This document shows positions 53,395 to 62,175 of a stretch of 64,000 nt of DNA, in pieces. Below the pieces are notes generated by a model. The model ran no database searches and was not told the origin of the DNA. It saw only the letters and a program-made list of their open reading frames with translations. Source of the DNA: Alloascoidea africana (lineage: Eukaryota > Ascomycota > Alloascoideomycetes > Alloascoideales > Alloascoideaceae); contig JAKTTT010000005.1 of the NCBI GenBank assembly GCA_030581615.1, positions 186,001-250,000 of the forward strand. The letters are read 5' to 3'. Each line of letters starts with the position of its first letter. Positions within the stretch are counted from its first letter, which is position 1. The position numbers and the translations under genes were made by a program.

Positions 53395-56112
53395 CTAGTT
53401 TTCCAAAGCCATGTTCATCATCGACTCCTTCATGCTCAGACTCAGTTCAAAGTAACTGAGCAAAGTCTTACAAACAATAGCCCCAGGAATGCTAAAGTCA
53501 GTGGCTCCAGATGCTTGCGTGGTTGAAAATAAAAAACATTCAGATCCTTGTTTAAAACACTTTCTCAATATTTGGAAAACCAAGTCCTTGAATACTTTGA
53601 CATACTTCAAGGGTAACATGTGAACATTCTTGACACTGTAATACAGCAAGATTATTCTTGATTCCAGTGTTTTGAGCTGGATTTCTGGGTCTATAACTGG
53701 ATTTGGAATAATTGGAAGCGGGAAAAGTGTCGAAGAGGGGGTTTTAGCCGATGATGATGATGATGATGCAACTGGCGTTCCTGATGAAGTTGAAGGAGAT
53801 GTGAGCTTTGAATCCGGTGATCCCTCAGAGTATGAAGATATGGATTGGGAGCGTGATCGTGATGACGAAGACCCAGAGTGTCTGTTTCTCCCATTTTTAA
53901 CAGACTCTGATTGTGAAACTGGATGATCCAAACCAAGCATTGAACCATTTTGTACAAACTGTTCAAGCACCGGTTTTAAACATGCGAGAGTTGCAAATGG
54001 CAATTCTTTACAACTCACGTTGAAATTGAAATTAAAGGGCATAGAATCCAGAGTCTCGAAAGATGATGAAAACGAACAAGTCGAGAAGAAAACAGTGCAA
54101 AGCCAGGATTGTAGCTTGTGATAAAAATCAGAATCATGGGCGGGTATGGCTTGAACAAATGGAATCAAAACTTTTAACGGTATTTTAGAATTCTCTCTTT
54201 TGGGCTCATTTTCAAAGTTAACATTGTCATCAATATCATCATCATCATCACTTGATAACGCCATTATAACCTTGGTTATGAGAAAGCCGTGCCATTCATT
54301 TTGGCCCATCGTTTTATTATATCGCATTTTTAAAACCCAATTAAACAGTTTCCTAATCAGATTCTGCGATTCAGATTCCAAACCTTGGTTAATAACATGA
54401 TGATCAGCAACCACAAACACGATTATTCGCAACAGATGTTTGAAGAGTTGAATCTGCTTTGTGAATTTCAATTTGGGGTCATTGATAGTGGCGGCAACGC
54501 TAGCGGAAACAATGTCCAGATGTATTGAAACAATATCGAAAATATCTGCCATTGGCACAAGGTTTGCAGCATTATCAAATGTTATCATATTTTGTAAAAC
54601 ATTTTCCAAACTTGTTGATTGTTGCTCATCAATTTTTGAATGTCTCAGTGCATTCAAAAGGTTTGAATCAGAACCGAGATTCTTGTAGAACGAGTATATC
54701 GTGTCAACATTAACCTCTACATCCTGAATTCGTGCTAGAATCACTTTCAAATACGAATGCCTAATCGCCTTGTCCTCACATAGTTGCAACTCGGAAACCA
54801 GGTCTTGGATAGTTGATACACAAAGTTTCTGGGCTTCAATTTCAATGGTCAAATCGGATTGTCCGAAAAAATAGAGATCGGGGTGTTGAAAGATCAACCT
54901 ATCGTTTTCTTCGTCTTCACTATCCCAACTGGTCTCATCCTTGCACATCCTTCGCTTTTTTCTTGACTTTGATTTATGTTCTCCTTTGCTGCTGCTGCTG
55001 TAGTTGCTACTTCGCCGCCGCCGCGTTCGTTCCTGGCCAAAAGGAGAAGTTTTGAAAAAATAGAAATCTTTCTCCGAAAGCACGTTTTCAGACTCGACCA
55101 AAAAGTCTATATATTTTTGTTTCCGTTGTTCAGCTTCTTTCCCCGTGTCTGTCCATTCCAGTTTTTTGTCGATCGATTCTCTGAGACATTGTTCCTCCTT
55201 CTCCGCAAGTCGTGCATTTTCTTTCTCCTCAGCGACCTTGTTCAGAATCTCATTGTTTTCAAGTAAAACTTTTGTAAACCGATCTTCCAAGTGATCATTC
55301 ACCCAACTTGGCGTAGGAGAAACCTGTAAACTTTTAAACGCCATGCCACTGCCACTGCCACTGCCACTGCCACTGCCATTTTCGCTTTTCGAAAACGATG
55401 TAAATGAAGAGTCTGCGTCTCGTCCAATGAGTCTACGTCGCTTTGGTTTTGAAGTTGGGGTGAATTTCTCGTATGACTGTTTCCTTGTGTCTGATGGTTT
55501 ACTCATAGGAATAATATCATCATCATCATCAGAAGAGCTTGGTAAATTTTGTATTCGTTTTTTCTTCGTAGATAGTAACTCCGAAATGTCTAGCATGAAA
55601 ATGGAATCATCATCTGTGTCTTCTTCATCCTCAGAATCCATAATAACAATCTCCATTTCACTCACTGAGCTATCAAACGGTCTTAGACTTTTACTGCTGG
55701 ACGATAACAACACATTTCGTGTATGATCCTTGTTCGTTTTCCCCTTACCGCCCATGTTGGTTTCATTCGTACCTGTTGTTGCTTCTCCTTTTTCGCGCGT
55801 GGAACAGTCTGAAAGGAACGACCTGCGGAAGGATGAATCCCAGGATATAGACGAAGAAGACATTTGAAACGAGTCCTCGCGGTCTGCGATTGCCACATTC
55901 TGGTCCATTTTTTGTTTACCCTTTGACATTTCCTGTGATGATGATGAGGATGATGCTGAAAAGAAAATGTTTTCTTTACTGGACACGAGGAACTGCTCTA
56001 GCAGCTCCTGGCTTTGTTTGCTCTTTGTGGTCGTGTCTGTGGTTGTATTTGCACCAGTGACAAGTTCGATCTCCAGTTCCGTAGAGCTCTGAGACATCCC
56101 AATGCCAAGCAT
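53395..56112 (-). CDS. Large uncharacterised protein with SUMO-interacting-motif-like segments
   Basis: 905 residues, single exon, not recognised. The N-terminal third is Ser-rich and disordered; near residues 150-165 it has EMEIVIMDSEDEEDTDDD, a hydrophobic core flanked by acidic and serine residues that fits the consensus SUMO-interacting motif, and near 195-207 a second SDDDDDIIPMS. A (GS)n run follows at about 245-255, then basic patches (KPKRRRLIG, TRRRRSS, KSRKKRRM) that could be nuclear signals, and a helical region (about 275-345). The C-terminal half (from about 420) is mostly helical and hydrophobic without low complexity except a Ser-rich loop near 730-800. A SUMO-linked genome-maintenance scaffold comparable in layout to SIMC1/Nse5-type proteins is possible, but this is conjecture. 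Confidence 0.75.
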   Translation of the reverse strand: MLGIGMSQSSTELEIELVTGANTTTDTTTKSKQSQELLEQFLVSSKENIFFSASSSSSSQEMSKGKQKMDQNVAIADREDSFQMSSSSISWDSSFRRSFLSDCSTREKGEATTGTNETNMGGKGKTNKDHTRNVLLSSSSKSLRPFDSSVSEMEIVIMDSEDEEDTDDDSIFMLDISELLSTKKKRIQNLPSSSDDDDDIIPMSKPSDTRKQSYEKFTPTSKPKRRRLIGRDADSSFTSFSKSENGSGSGSGSGSGMAFKSLQVSPTPSWVNDHLEDRFTKVLLENNEILNKVAEEKENARLAEKEEQCLRESIDKKLEWTDTGKEAEQRKQKYIDFLVESENVLSEKDFYFFKTSPFGQERTRRRRSSNYSSSSKGEHKSKSRKKRRMCKDETSWDSEDEENDRLIFQHPDLYFFGQSDLTIEIEAQKLCVSTIQDLVSELQLCEDKAIRHSYLKVILARIQDVEVNVDTIYSFYKNLGSDSNLLNALRHSKIDEQQSTSLENVLQNMITFDNAANLVPMADIFDIVSIHLDIVSASVAATINDPKLKFTKQIQLFKHLLRIIVFVVADHHVINQGLESESQNLIRKLFNWVLKMRYNKTMGQNEWHGFLITKVIMALSSDDDDDIDDNVNFENEPKRENSKIPLKVLIPFVQAIPAHDSDFYHKLQSWLCTVFFSTCSFSSSFETLDSMPFNFNFNVSCKELPFATLACLKPVLEQFVQNGSMLGLDHPVSQSESVKNGRNRHSGSSSSRSRSQSISSYSEGSPDSKLTSPSTSSGTPVASSSSSSAKTPSSTLFPLPIIPNPVIDPEIQLKTLESRIILLYYSVKNVHMLPLKYVKVFKDLVFQILRKCFKQGSECFLFSTTQASGATDFSIPGAIVCKTLLSYFELSLSMKESMMNMALEN

Positions 56113-56174
56113 TTACTATTTACAATATATATACACCCAGTACGTATATATTTGTATGCGAAAAAAGGGAGAGG

Positions 56175-56624
56175 TTAGGTCAGTGCTCCACGGGACGTGT
56201 TTTTTGGGCACTCGCGGTTGGCGACTGCTCCCATTAATACAGAGCACGTGACCACGGTACCTCCGACCACCCACGCCCATCTGCCATTTGAGTTTTTCAC
56301 TATTTTGGAGTCTGCGCGAGGGCCCCAGGCTCCAAAGTAGAGAAACCACGCGGCCTTCTTCTCGGCCAGGGTGAGGTCGTGCCAAGGGCCCTGCATCCGG
56401 TCCTCGAGATGGAAGATCACGGCCTGTTGGTCCTGCTGTTTCATCTTGTCCCATCGTTTTTCAATTCCTTGTAGAACGAGAGGGTTCACTCCGCTGTTGT
56501 TCGCTGCTCTTCCAGATGCATAGTTTCGTGAGAAGAGCGTGGATGAAGATCCCGTAGTGCATAATCTTGTAGGTTTTGTAACCAGTCTGACGAGCTTAGA
56601 AGAGACACTGGTTGGTATTCTCAT
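56175..56624 (-). CDS. COX5: Cytochrome c oxidase subunit 5 (COX4 family), C-terminally short
   Basis: Nuclear-encoded complex IV subunit. 149 residues: an N-terminal basic presequence (MRIPTSVSSKLVRLVTKPTR to about residue 37), the matrix domain NPLVLQGIEKRWDKMKQQDQ, then MQGPWHDLTLAEKKAAWFLY and FGAWGPRA matching yeast Cox5a (LPWAQLTEPEKQAVWYISYG), and a transmembrane segment WAWVVGGTVVTCSVLMGAV. After it only about 16 residues (NRECPKNTSRGALT) remain, where yeast Cox5a has about 40 more, including the conserved MNKEWQ...NANPWGGY tail. No splice donor restoring that tail was found. It could be a hypoxic-type or extra paralogue, a decaying copy, or an unseen terminal exon. Confidence 0.85.
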   Translation of the reverse strand: MRIPTSVSSKLVRLVTKPTRLCTTGSSSTLFSRNYASGRAANNSGVNPLVLQGIEKRWDKMKQQDQQAVIFHLEDRMQGPWHDLTLAEKKAAWFLYFGAWGPRADSKIVKNSNGRWAWVVGGTVVTCSVLMGAVANRECPKNTSRGALT

Positions 56625-56763
56625 TTGTATTTTTCGTGTTGCTCTTTGGCTCTTTGGCTCGTGGAGGAGGTAGACCGGGTTGATTTTTCACACACACCAA
56701 CATTTATCTCCACGTGTCTCTTCTTCACCTCAAACACACTACACACTAAACACCAGCATCAGG

Positions 56764-57302
56764 ATGAGCACACAACAGCAAGAATTTCGAGTGCTGGAGG
56801 TACATTTTATATGGAAAGTGCTAAATACGAAACAGTATTAACAGGGGATTCAATTTATGTAGACGTTATGGAACAATGGGCCGAATTTTGCGCCTACTGT
56901 GCCACTAAGCAGCCAAACGGTACTTGCGTTTTTGTCCATTATCCTTAGTATGTTATTCAAGGGTTATTACAATTTTTCATAATGGTTATTCGGACATTAA
57001 CCAAGTTTCTGGTTTCTTAGCTCTGTTTTTCACCGGTGCTGCTTCACTTACGGGTATGTGAAAGAAAGCAATCAAGATGATGAGAGTTTAAATTGTGAAC
57101 CAATACTGATTTCGAATGATGATAGATAAATCTGGTATCAAGGGATCTGTTTCATTTCTTTTCTATGCTTTATTTGCGTCGTTATCATTTGGGTATGTTT
57201 TCCATAAAACTTGGACACTTGGGAATGTTTTTTTGGTGTATCTAACAGTTTTCTAGATATGGTGCAATTTTTGTCATCAACTCGACCAGTGTTTATACAT
57301 AA
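56764..57302 (+). CDS. OST5: Oligosaccharyltransferase subunit Ost5 (TMEM258 family), five exons
   Basis: Small subunit of the ER N-glycosylation complex, paired with Ost1. Exons: 56764-56799, 56863-56947, 57021-57053, 57126-57192, 57257-57302; all four introns are GT-AG (GTACAT, GTATGT, GTATGT, GTATGT donors) and phases agree. The joined 88-residue protein runs MSTQQQEFRVLETLWNNGPN, FAPTVPLSSQTVLAFLSIIL, TLFFTGAASLTDKSGIKGSV, SFLFYALFASLSFGYGAIFV, INSTSVYT: two membrane helices and an N-terminal loop exactly as in yeast Ost5 (86 residues, ending ASNSFGVYV). No single exon would reveal it. Convergent with DID2. Confidence 0.92.
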
Positions 57303-57483
57303 ATTCATCGCAATTAATTAATAGAAACACTTTGTAAAAATTGTTTTTTTGGACAATAGTATTCAAAAGAAAACTAAATTAAAAAAAAAAAAAAAAAAAG
57401 GTGAAAAATGAATCATGCACTATAATATCCTATAAATTCCGTCCATCATCAAAAATACAAAAACAATTGATTTTTAATTTGGT

Positions 57484-58259
57484 TCAAGCTCTCAAAGCCT
57501 TTAACCGTTCTGTCAATCTATCCTCTTTTTCTTCCAAAGGAGCAGCTGTAACAGGGGCCTCACTAACCGCTTCTTTGGATTCCAAATTATGTTGCAGTTC
57601 AAGTCCATTCTCATCAGCAACTTTTTGTAACAAGAGATCCACTTCCTCTTGAGGAGTTGAGATTGCATTTGTATTACTCGTTGCGTTTTCATAATAAGAG
57701 GTTGTAACGTCCAAATCTTCAAATTGAGATTCGAATTTATCCATAACTAGAGAAATCCGATCCAAATTCATCGTTTGTAAAGCTTTATCCATCCCTTTAA
57801 CAACCTGTGCCATGTTGCCTGTAACCTGTCTCATTGTCACTGCGGTTTGTACACGACTTGCAACTGCATCCAGCCGTGATGCCAATCGCAACAAATTTAA
57901 ATTTTCATTTTTCTTCCTGATTGCATCCTGGGCATAGATTTGTGCAATGTCTTGATTTCCCTGGGCCAATGCCTTTTTAACTTTTGCCTCTGCAAGTTTC
58001 CGTGATTTATCGGCCTTTAATGCAGACTTGTTCAGTTGTTTCGTTGTGAACTGTCCAAGTTAAAGAGGCCGATGTTAGTAAAGAAAGAATGTTGATTGAT
58101 AGTGGCTCACTCACTCACCTTTAGTTGGAACAAAGAATCTGAACAAAAAAAAGAAAAAGAAAAAAAGTGGAGTTAGTGCATGACAAACCCCCAGAATCAG
58201 CAATAACAGTGTACCAGAGTCAACAGAGATGTATTCAACGTACTTTCCAAACCGGACAT
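57484..58259 (-). CDS. DID2: ESCRT-III-associated protein Did2/CHMP1, three exons
   Basis: Recruits and activates Vps4 to recycle ESCRT-III at multivesicular endosomes. Exons 58259-58244 (16 nt), 58139-58120 (20 nt) and 58050-57484 join to MSGLENSLFQLKFTTKQLNK, matching yeast Did2 (GLENTLFQLKFTSKQLQK) residue for residue around both junctions; donors GTACGT and GTGAGT, acceptors TTCAG and GACAG. Total 200 residues (yeast 204). The helical core contains AIRKKNENLNLLRLASRLDA, SRVQTAVTMRQVTGNMAQVV and KGMDKALQTMNLD, and the C-terminus EEKEDRLTERLKALRA is a classic MIM1 motif that binds the Vps4 MIT domain. Very secure despite the tiny exons. Confidence 0.96.
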
Positions 58260-59103
58260 GACAAAGAGATGAAAATGAAAATGAAAGCAGGAGGTAGAGC
58301 TGGTGCCTATGGTGACTTGGTGATGGGGATGGATGGCAGTTGGTGGCGGATAGCTTTAGGGGTGCACGGAGGTTTGTTTGGCTGAAGGGAGAAGCAACAC
58401 ATCCCGGAACTTGCGGCCCCGAAGTATCGGGGCAGATTGGATATGGAACGGACTGGACGAATGGCACGTGCGTCTCATGTGACGCCAATACCTTGAGATG
58501 ATACGTTTCAGGGCCAAGCTCGCTGGGGACGTGATTTTGAGAGACGCTTTGCATTTTTCGCCAATTTTTGTTGTCTCATGGCAAGCATAATTATTACTGT
58601 TTTATATTTGGGCGGGGTTCTGTGTAAATAAAACGGAACAAAGTTACCTGATTACGACAATATTTCAGATTATTGTCCACATGAGGAAACTGCCTGAGAG
58701 CAAGTCGTGTGACTAGTCTGTGTGTGATCTGCGCATCAAGCTTTTTGGATTTTTGGATTTTTGAATTCGAATTTTGGATTTTGGTTTAGGTCCAAACTGA
58801 AAATAGAGACAACGATGAACGATGAGAGAATAAGAGCAAAGAGCCGAGTGTGTGCCAGAAAGCATGATTCCCTGCGATTGTAGTGGGCAGGAACCCGCTG
58901 CTGAGCATTGTCTCCCGCTTTCTAAGCTAGCGCCGTGCTGGCATGGGCGCTCACGCGATTGCGCCTGATCTCGTTTCCGACCCATGGGGCACACGACAGG
59001 GTCTCGAGAGCTGCGACCAGGGTTTGGCACCAGGGCAGCGCAAGCTAAAAGTTAAAAACCGTAATGGACCAAAAATAAGAAAATTTGAATAGTGCTTTAA
59101 AAG
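58260..59103. other. Intergenic, DID2 promoter side
   Basis: Holds a CACGTG at 58466-58471 and a run of seven-base TTTTTGGA-like repeats at about 58741-58783. No gene seen. Confidence 0.4.
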
Positions 59104-59433
59104 TTACAAGTTGTGATTAATCCCTTCCATTTCGCCCAAAAGTCTATCTTTGGAAAATTTCCCTGCTCCAGGGTCACACATACACTCACACTCGTACACA
59201 GTTGAGTTGGCTTGATTTTTTTTTAGGAACCTTTTGGCAAAGTAGTTGAACCTCGGGGGAATCTCACCCTCGAAGCTCATCATCGAAAGACAATCAAACC
59301 AATCCTTCAGCAAGTGCATCATCATACCCCGGTGCGTATGTGCACTACGAGTGCCATTTTGCAGAACTTGCGGAGTGTACACTGCAGACACAATGAAAAA
59401 AACAAGAAAATATGACGGAATTCTGCAATTCAT
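59104..59433 (-). CDS. Candidate small secreted protein, unrecognised
   Basis: 109 codons from ATG 59433. The N-terminus MNCRIPSYFLVFFIVSAVYT looks like a signal peptide (short polar start, hydrophobic core, small residues). The rest is non-repetitive, with HLLKDWFDCLSMMSFEGEIP, RFNYFAKRFLKK, one NGT and one NST glycosylation sequon, and a CECMC cysteine cluster. No family is recognised. Supporting it are the open frame and credible leader; against it are the short length and lack of any known relative. A chance open frame remains quite possible. Confidence 0.3.
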   Translation of the reverse strand: MNCRIPSYFLVFFIVSAVYTPQVLQNGTRSAHTHRGMMMHLLKDWFDCLSMMSFEGEIPPRFNYFAKRFLKKNQANSTVYECECMCDPGAGKFSKDRLLGEMEGINHNL

Positions 59434-59765
59434 CGAGTCCCCCAATAATGTATATATTTTTTTTTAGTTTTTCTCTCTTTTTTTTTTCTTGTTTTGTAAT
59501 GCAGCGGGTCAAAGAAATACTATTTTTCGATTCCTTTCTTTTTCGGTTTGATCGTTCATATTACAAAACTTGCATGAGTTTTTATAAAAAGGCAAAGGAT
59601 TCCCATTTCGATTCACTCTTTCTTTCTTTCTTTTCTTCTTCTTCTTGGGTAATGCAAATTTGATATTGTGGTTCTTCTCTCCTCGAAAACTTGTTCACTC
59701 ACTCACTTCAATACTTATTCAATTTATACCAGCACACGCAAACACACACACACAGCTATTGTAGT
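59434..59765. other. Promoter and leader of the first Mnn4-like gene
   Basis: T-rich tracts at about 59457-59490 and (TTC)n near 59627-59645, then a CA-rich leader (ACACAC near 59741-59752). No gene seen. Confidence 0.4.
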
Positions 59766-61853
59766 ATGCTCGCCAATTTAAAATTGCCCTCGCTTTTGGC
59801 GACGAGGCGGAATCCACACTCTGCAATGGGCAAAATGAAAATGGGACTTGTGGTTCTCTCATTTCTGTCAGTTGTATCCCTGTGCACCATTTTCCTAATA
59901 ACAACGTCATGCACACAGTACATCAACTTTCTCCAACATCGAATCGACATTGAAAGCTTTGTAGGACTCGACACAAAGAAACTGTCTGCAGAACAGTTTG
60001 CACCTGTTGTTGATGGTCTGGCGGGAAGCACAAAACAAAACCGATATGATCCAAAGCTTCCTGTAGCTGCGCATCTACGCCCATTGATCGACCTTTTGGA
60101 TTCGGACAACACCAAAACGGAGCAAGATGTGGCAGAAGGGTTCAGCACGGTGTTCCACTGGTCGGACTGGACAGATTTGAGAAGAATCGATGCAGTATTC
60201 AGATCGTATAGACCGGGGAAGAGCAACAATATGCTCTCACTACTGATTTCGAATCTCGATGACAATAACGATGACACGCTGTTGAACGATCTACAAGATT
60301 CGGACCAAGAGCAGGATAGAATCAGCGATGAGGAATTGGGGAAGATTCTGGCACGTCATCCGAGAGACGCAGAATCCTTGAATGTAAAAGTGATTAGAGG
60401 AGCCGCCGAGCTTTACAGCCGACACCCAATTCCGGACCGAATTGTGGTACTAACGGAGGAGAAACATTTTGTGATTCCAACCACCGAGAAAAAAATGATT
60501 GGGAAACAGGGATTATACGAGATGGCCTATGGTGGAGATCAAAGCCAAGCGGCGGCAGCTTACGCGGAGGGCAAGCTTCTGGACACAAAATCGATGATAA
60601 CTGAGTTGATTTCGAAATACAAGGCCAAGTTCCCCGAGTATCAAAGCGAGCAGTCCAAATCGTCTTTTTTCACAAACCCACACACGGATGTCGAGACGCC
60701 CAAGAGCATTTTCGAAATGGATGCAGAGAAAGAGTTTGAGGAGCTTGTGAACCGTGAAAAGCGCGGTGACAAGTTGAACGAGATCGATGCCAAATACAAG
60801 GAGTTTCTACGGACGTCTTTCGAAACGGTGAAGAACCAGCCGGACTACTTCCAGACGCCGCGGATCAAGGACGACGACAACTGGATCGTGAACCACTTGG
60901 CGTACCCGTTTTTCTCCAAAGTGCTGAATCCACGCGAACGGCGCTACGTGATCAGCCACCTGGTCCGGCTCTGGTACCAGTTCACGATGAGCTACGAGAT
61001 CTCGAGCTTCATCGTGCACGGCAGCCTGATCGGGTGGTTCTACAGCGGGCAGAATCTGCCGTGGGACGAGGACGTGGACATTCTGGTGCCGGTCCAGCAC
61101 ATGGCATGGCTGGGAAAGCACTTCAACCGCACGCTGATCGTGGAGGACCCGCGCGTGGGCAACCGCAAGTTCTACTTTGAGATCTCGCCGTGGTTCTTCG
61201 CGGACAAGGGCCCCAACTTCATCGACGCGCGCATCATCGACGTCGAGACGGGCATCTACATCGACATCTCGGCGGTCCAGACGTGGCAGCACGAGCTGGA
61301 CGAGTCGGTCGGCCGCCAGGACTACGTCAAGAGCATGTTCGAGGACACCTACAACACCCGCGAGAACACCACCGCCATCACGTGCAAGAACTGGAACTGG
61401 CTCGCGCTGGAGGACGTTGCGCCGCTGCGCCGCACCCTCTACGAGGGCTACCCGGCCCTCGTCCCACGTGACTTCCGGCGCACGCTGCGGCGCAACTACG
61501 GCGCGGCCGCGTACGAGCGGACCGGCGAGTACCGCGGGCACCTGTGGGACCCGGACACGCATCTGTGGGTCTCCAAGCGGGTGTGCCCGGAGATTCCGTC
61601 CGGCGGCAGCAAGCGCTTTGCGGACGACGGGTCGCTGACCCTGGCCGGCGCCTGCAACTCGCGCGAGTACCAGATCGACTACAACAACGACCGCGAGGCC
61701 ATCCAGCACCATGTCAAGGAGATGGAGATGATCGACGAGGGCGCCGACCCCATCGCCTTCACGGCCCCGCTGCCGAACATCAAGCCCGACGCCTGGAGCG
61801 TGTTTGAGACGAACCTGGAGGAGTTTGGCAACGGCAACCACTACTGGAAATGA
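59766..61853 (+). CDS. Mnn4/LicD-family mannosylphosphorylation protein, copy 1
   Basis: Type II Golgi membrane protein of the Mnn4 group, which with Mnn6 adds mannosylphosphate to N- and O-glycans. 695 residues from ATG 59766 (an inner ATG at 59826 is also possible). A signal anchor LVVLSFLSVVSLCTIFLITT lies at about residues 27-50. The LicD nucleotidyltransferase-like domain starts near residue 385: FIVHGSLIGWFYSGQNLPWD followed by EDVDILVPVQHM (the catalytic-type acidic DED motif), then RTLIVEDPRVGNRKFYFE, FIDARIIDVETGIYIDIS and EDVAPLRRTLYEGYPALVP. Its second half has a very high GC content while the first half is ordinary. Tandem paralogue of the gene at 62176. Confidence 0.9.
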   Translation: MLANLKLPSLLATRRNPHSAMGKMKMGLVVLSFLSVVSLCTIFLITTSCTQYINFLQHRIDIESFVGLDTKKLSAEQFAPVVDGLAGSTKQNRYDPKLPVAAHLRPLIDLLDSDNTKTEQDVAEGFSTVFHWSDWTDLRRIDAVFRSYRPGKSNNMLSLLISNLDDNNDDTLLNDLQDSDQEQDRISDEELGKILARHPRDAESLNVKVIRGAAELYSRHPIPDRIVVLTEEKHFVIPTTEKKMIGKQGLYEMAYGGDQSQAAAAYAEGKLLDTKSMITELISKYKAKFPEYQSEQSKSSFFTNPHTDVETPKSIFEMDAEKEFEELVNREKRGDKLNEIDAKYKEFLRTSFETVKNQPDYFQTPRIKDDDNWIVNHLAYPFFSKVLNPRERRYVISHLVRLWYQFTMSYEISSFIVHGSLIGWFYSGQNLPWDEDVDILVPVQHMAWLGKHFNRTLIVEDPRVGNRKFYFEISPWFFADKGPNFIDARIIDVETGIYIDISAVQTWQHELDESVGRQDYVKSMFEDTYNTRENTTAITCKNWNWLALEDVAPLRRTLYEGYPALVPRDFRRTLRRNYGAAAYERTGEYRGHLWDPDTHLWVSKRVCPEIPSGGSKRFADDGSLTLAGACNSREYQIDYNNDREAIQHHVKEMEMIDEGADPIAFTAPLPNIKPDAWSVFETNLEEFGNGNHYWK

Positions 61854-62175
61854 TCATCATCGTACCCGCACTGAATATGGGATAGGGTGTATGTGGGACC
61901 CGGGTCCGGGACGACCCGCTGCGGGCTGCCGTTTGGGGCAGCCGGGGCTTATCTATAATTACAAATATGGCATATGTAGACCTGCAGATGCTGCTGCAGC
62001 TGCAGCTGCAGACGTAAAGCTGAACCAGCAATCTACAATAAATACTCCTTTTCTTGCACTTTTTTATCTTCTTCCCATTCCCTTCTCTAGCAAAACCATT
62101 ACTTTTGGTCTGTGGTGGTCGTGTGCCATCTTTCCCTTTTCAACCTGTTCGTTCGTTTCACTCGTTAACATCTCC
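61854..62175. other. Spacer between the Mnn4-like tandem genes, with GC hairpin and palindrome
   Basis: GGCTGCC at 61924-61930 pairs with GGCAGCC at 61937-61943 across a 6-base loop; an 18-base self-complementary run CTGCAGCTGCAGCTGCAG lies at 61994-62011. GC richness stops abruptly near 61955. Presumably the 3' region of copy 1 and the short promoter of copy 2. Confidence 0.6.

Noticed and set aside
60807-61841. Long minus-strand open frame opposite the first Mnn4-like gene
   Set aside because: It mirrors the GC-rich part of the real gene, where stop codons are rare; composition (Val/Arg/Leu/Asp) is a shadow artefact.
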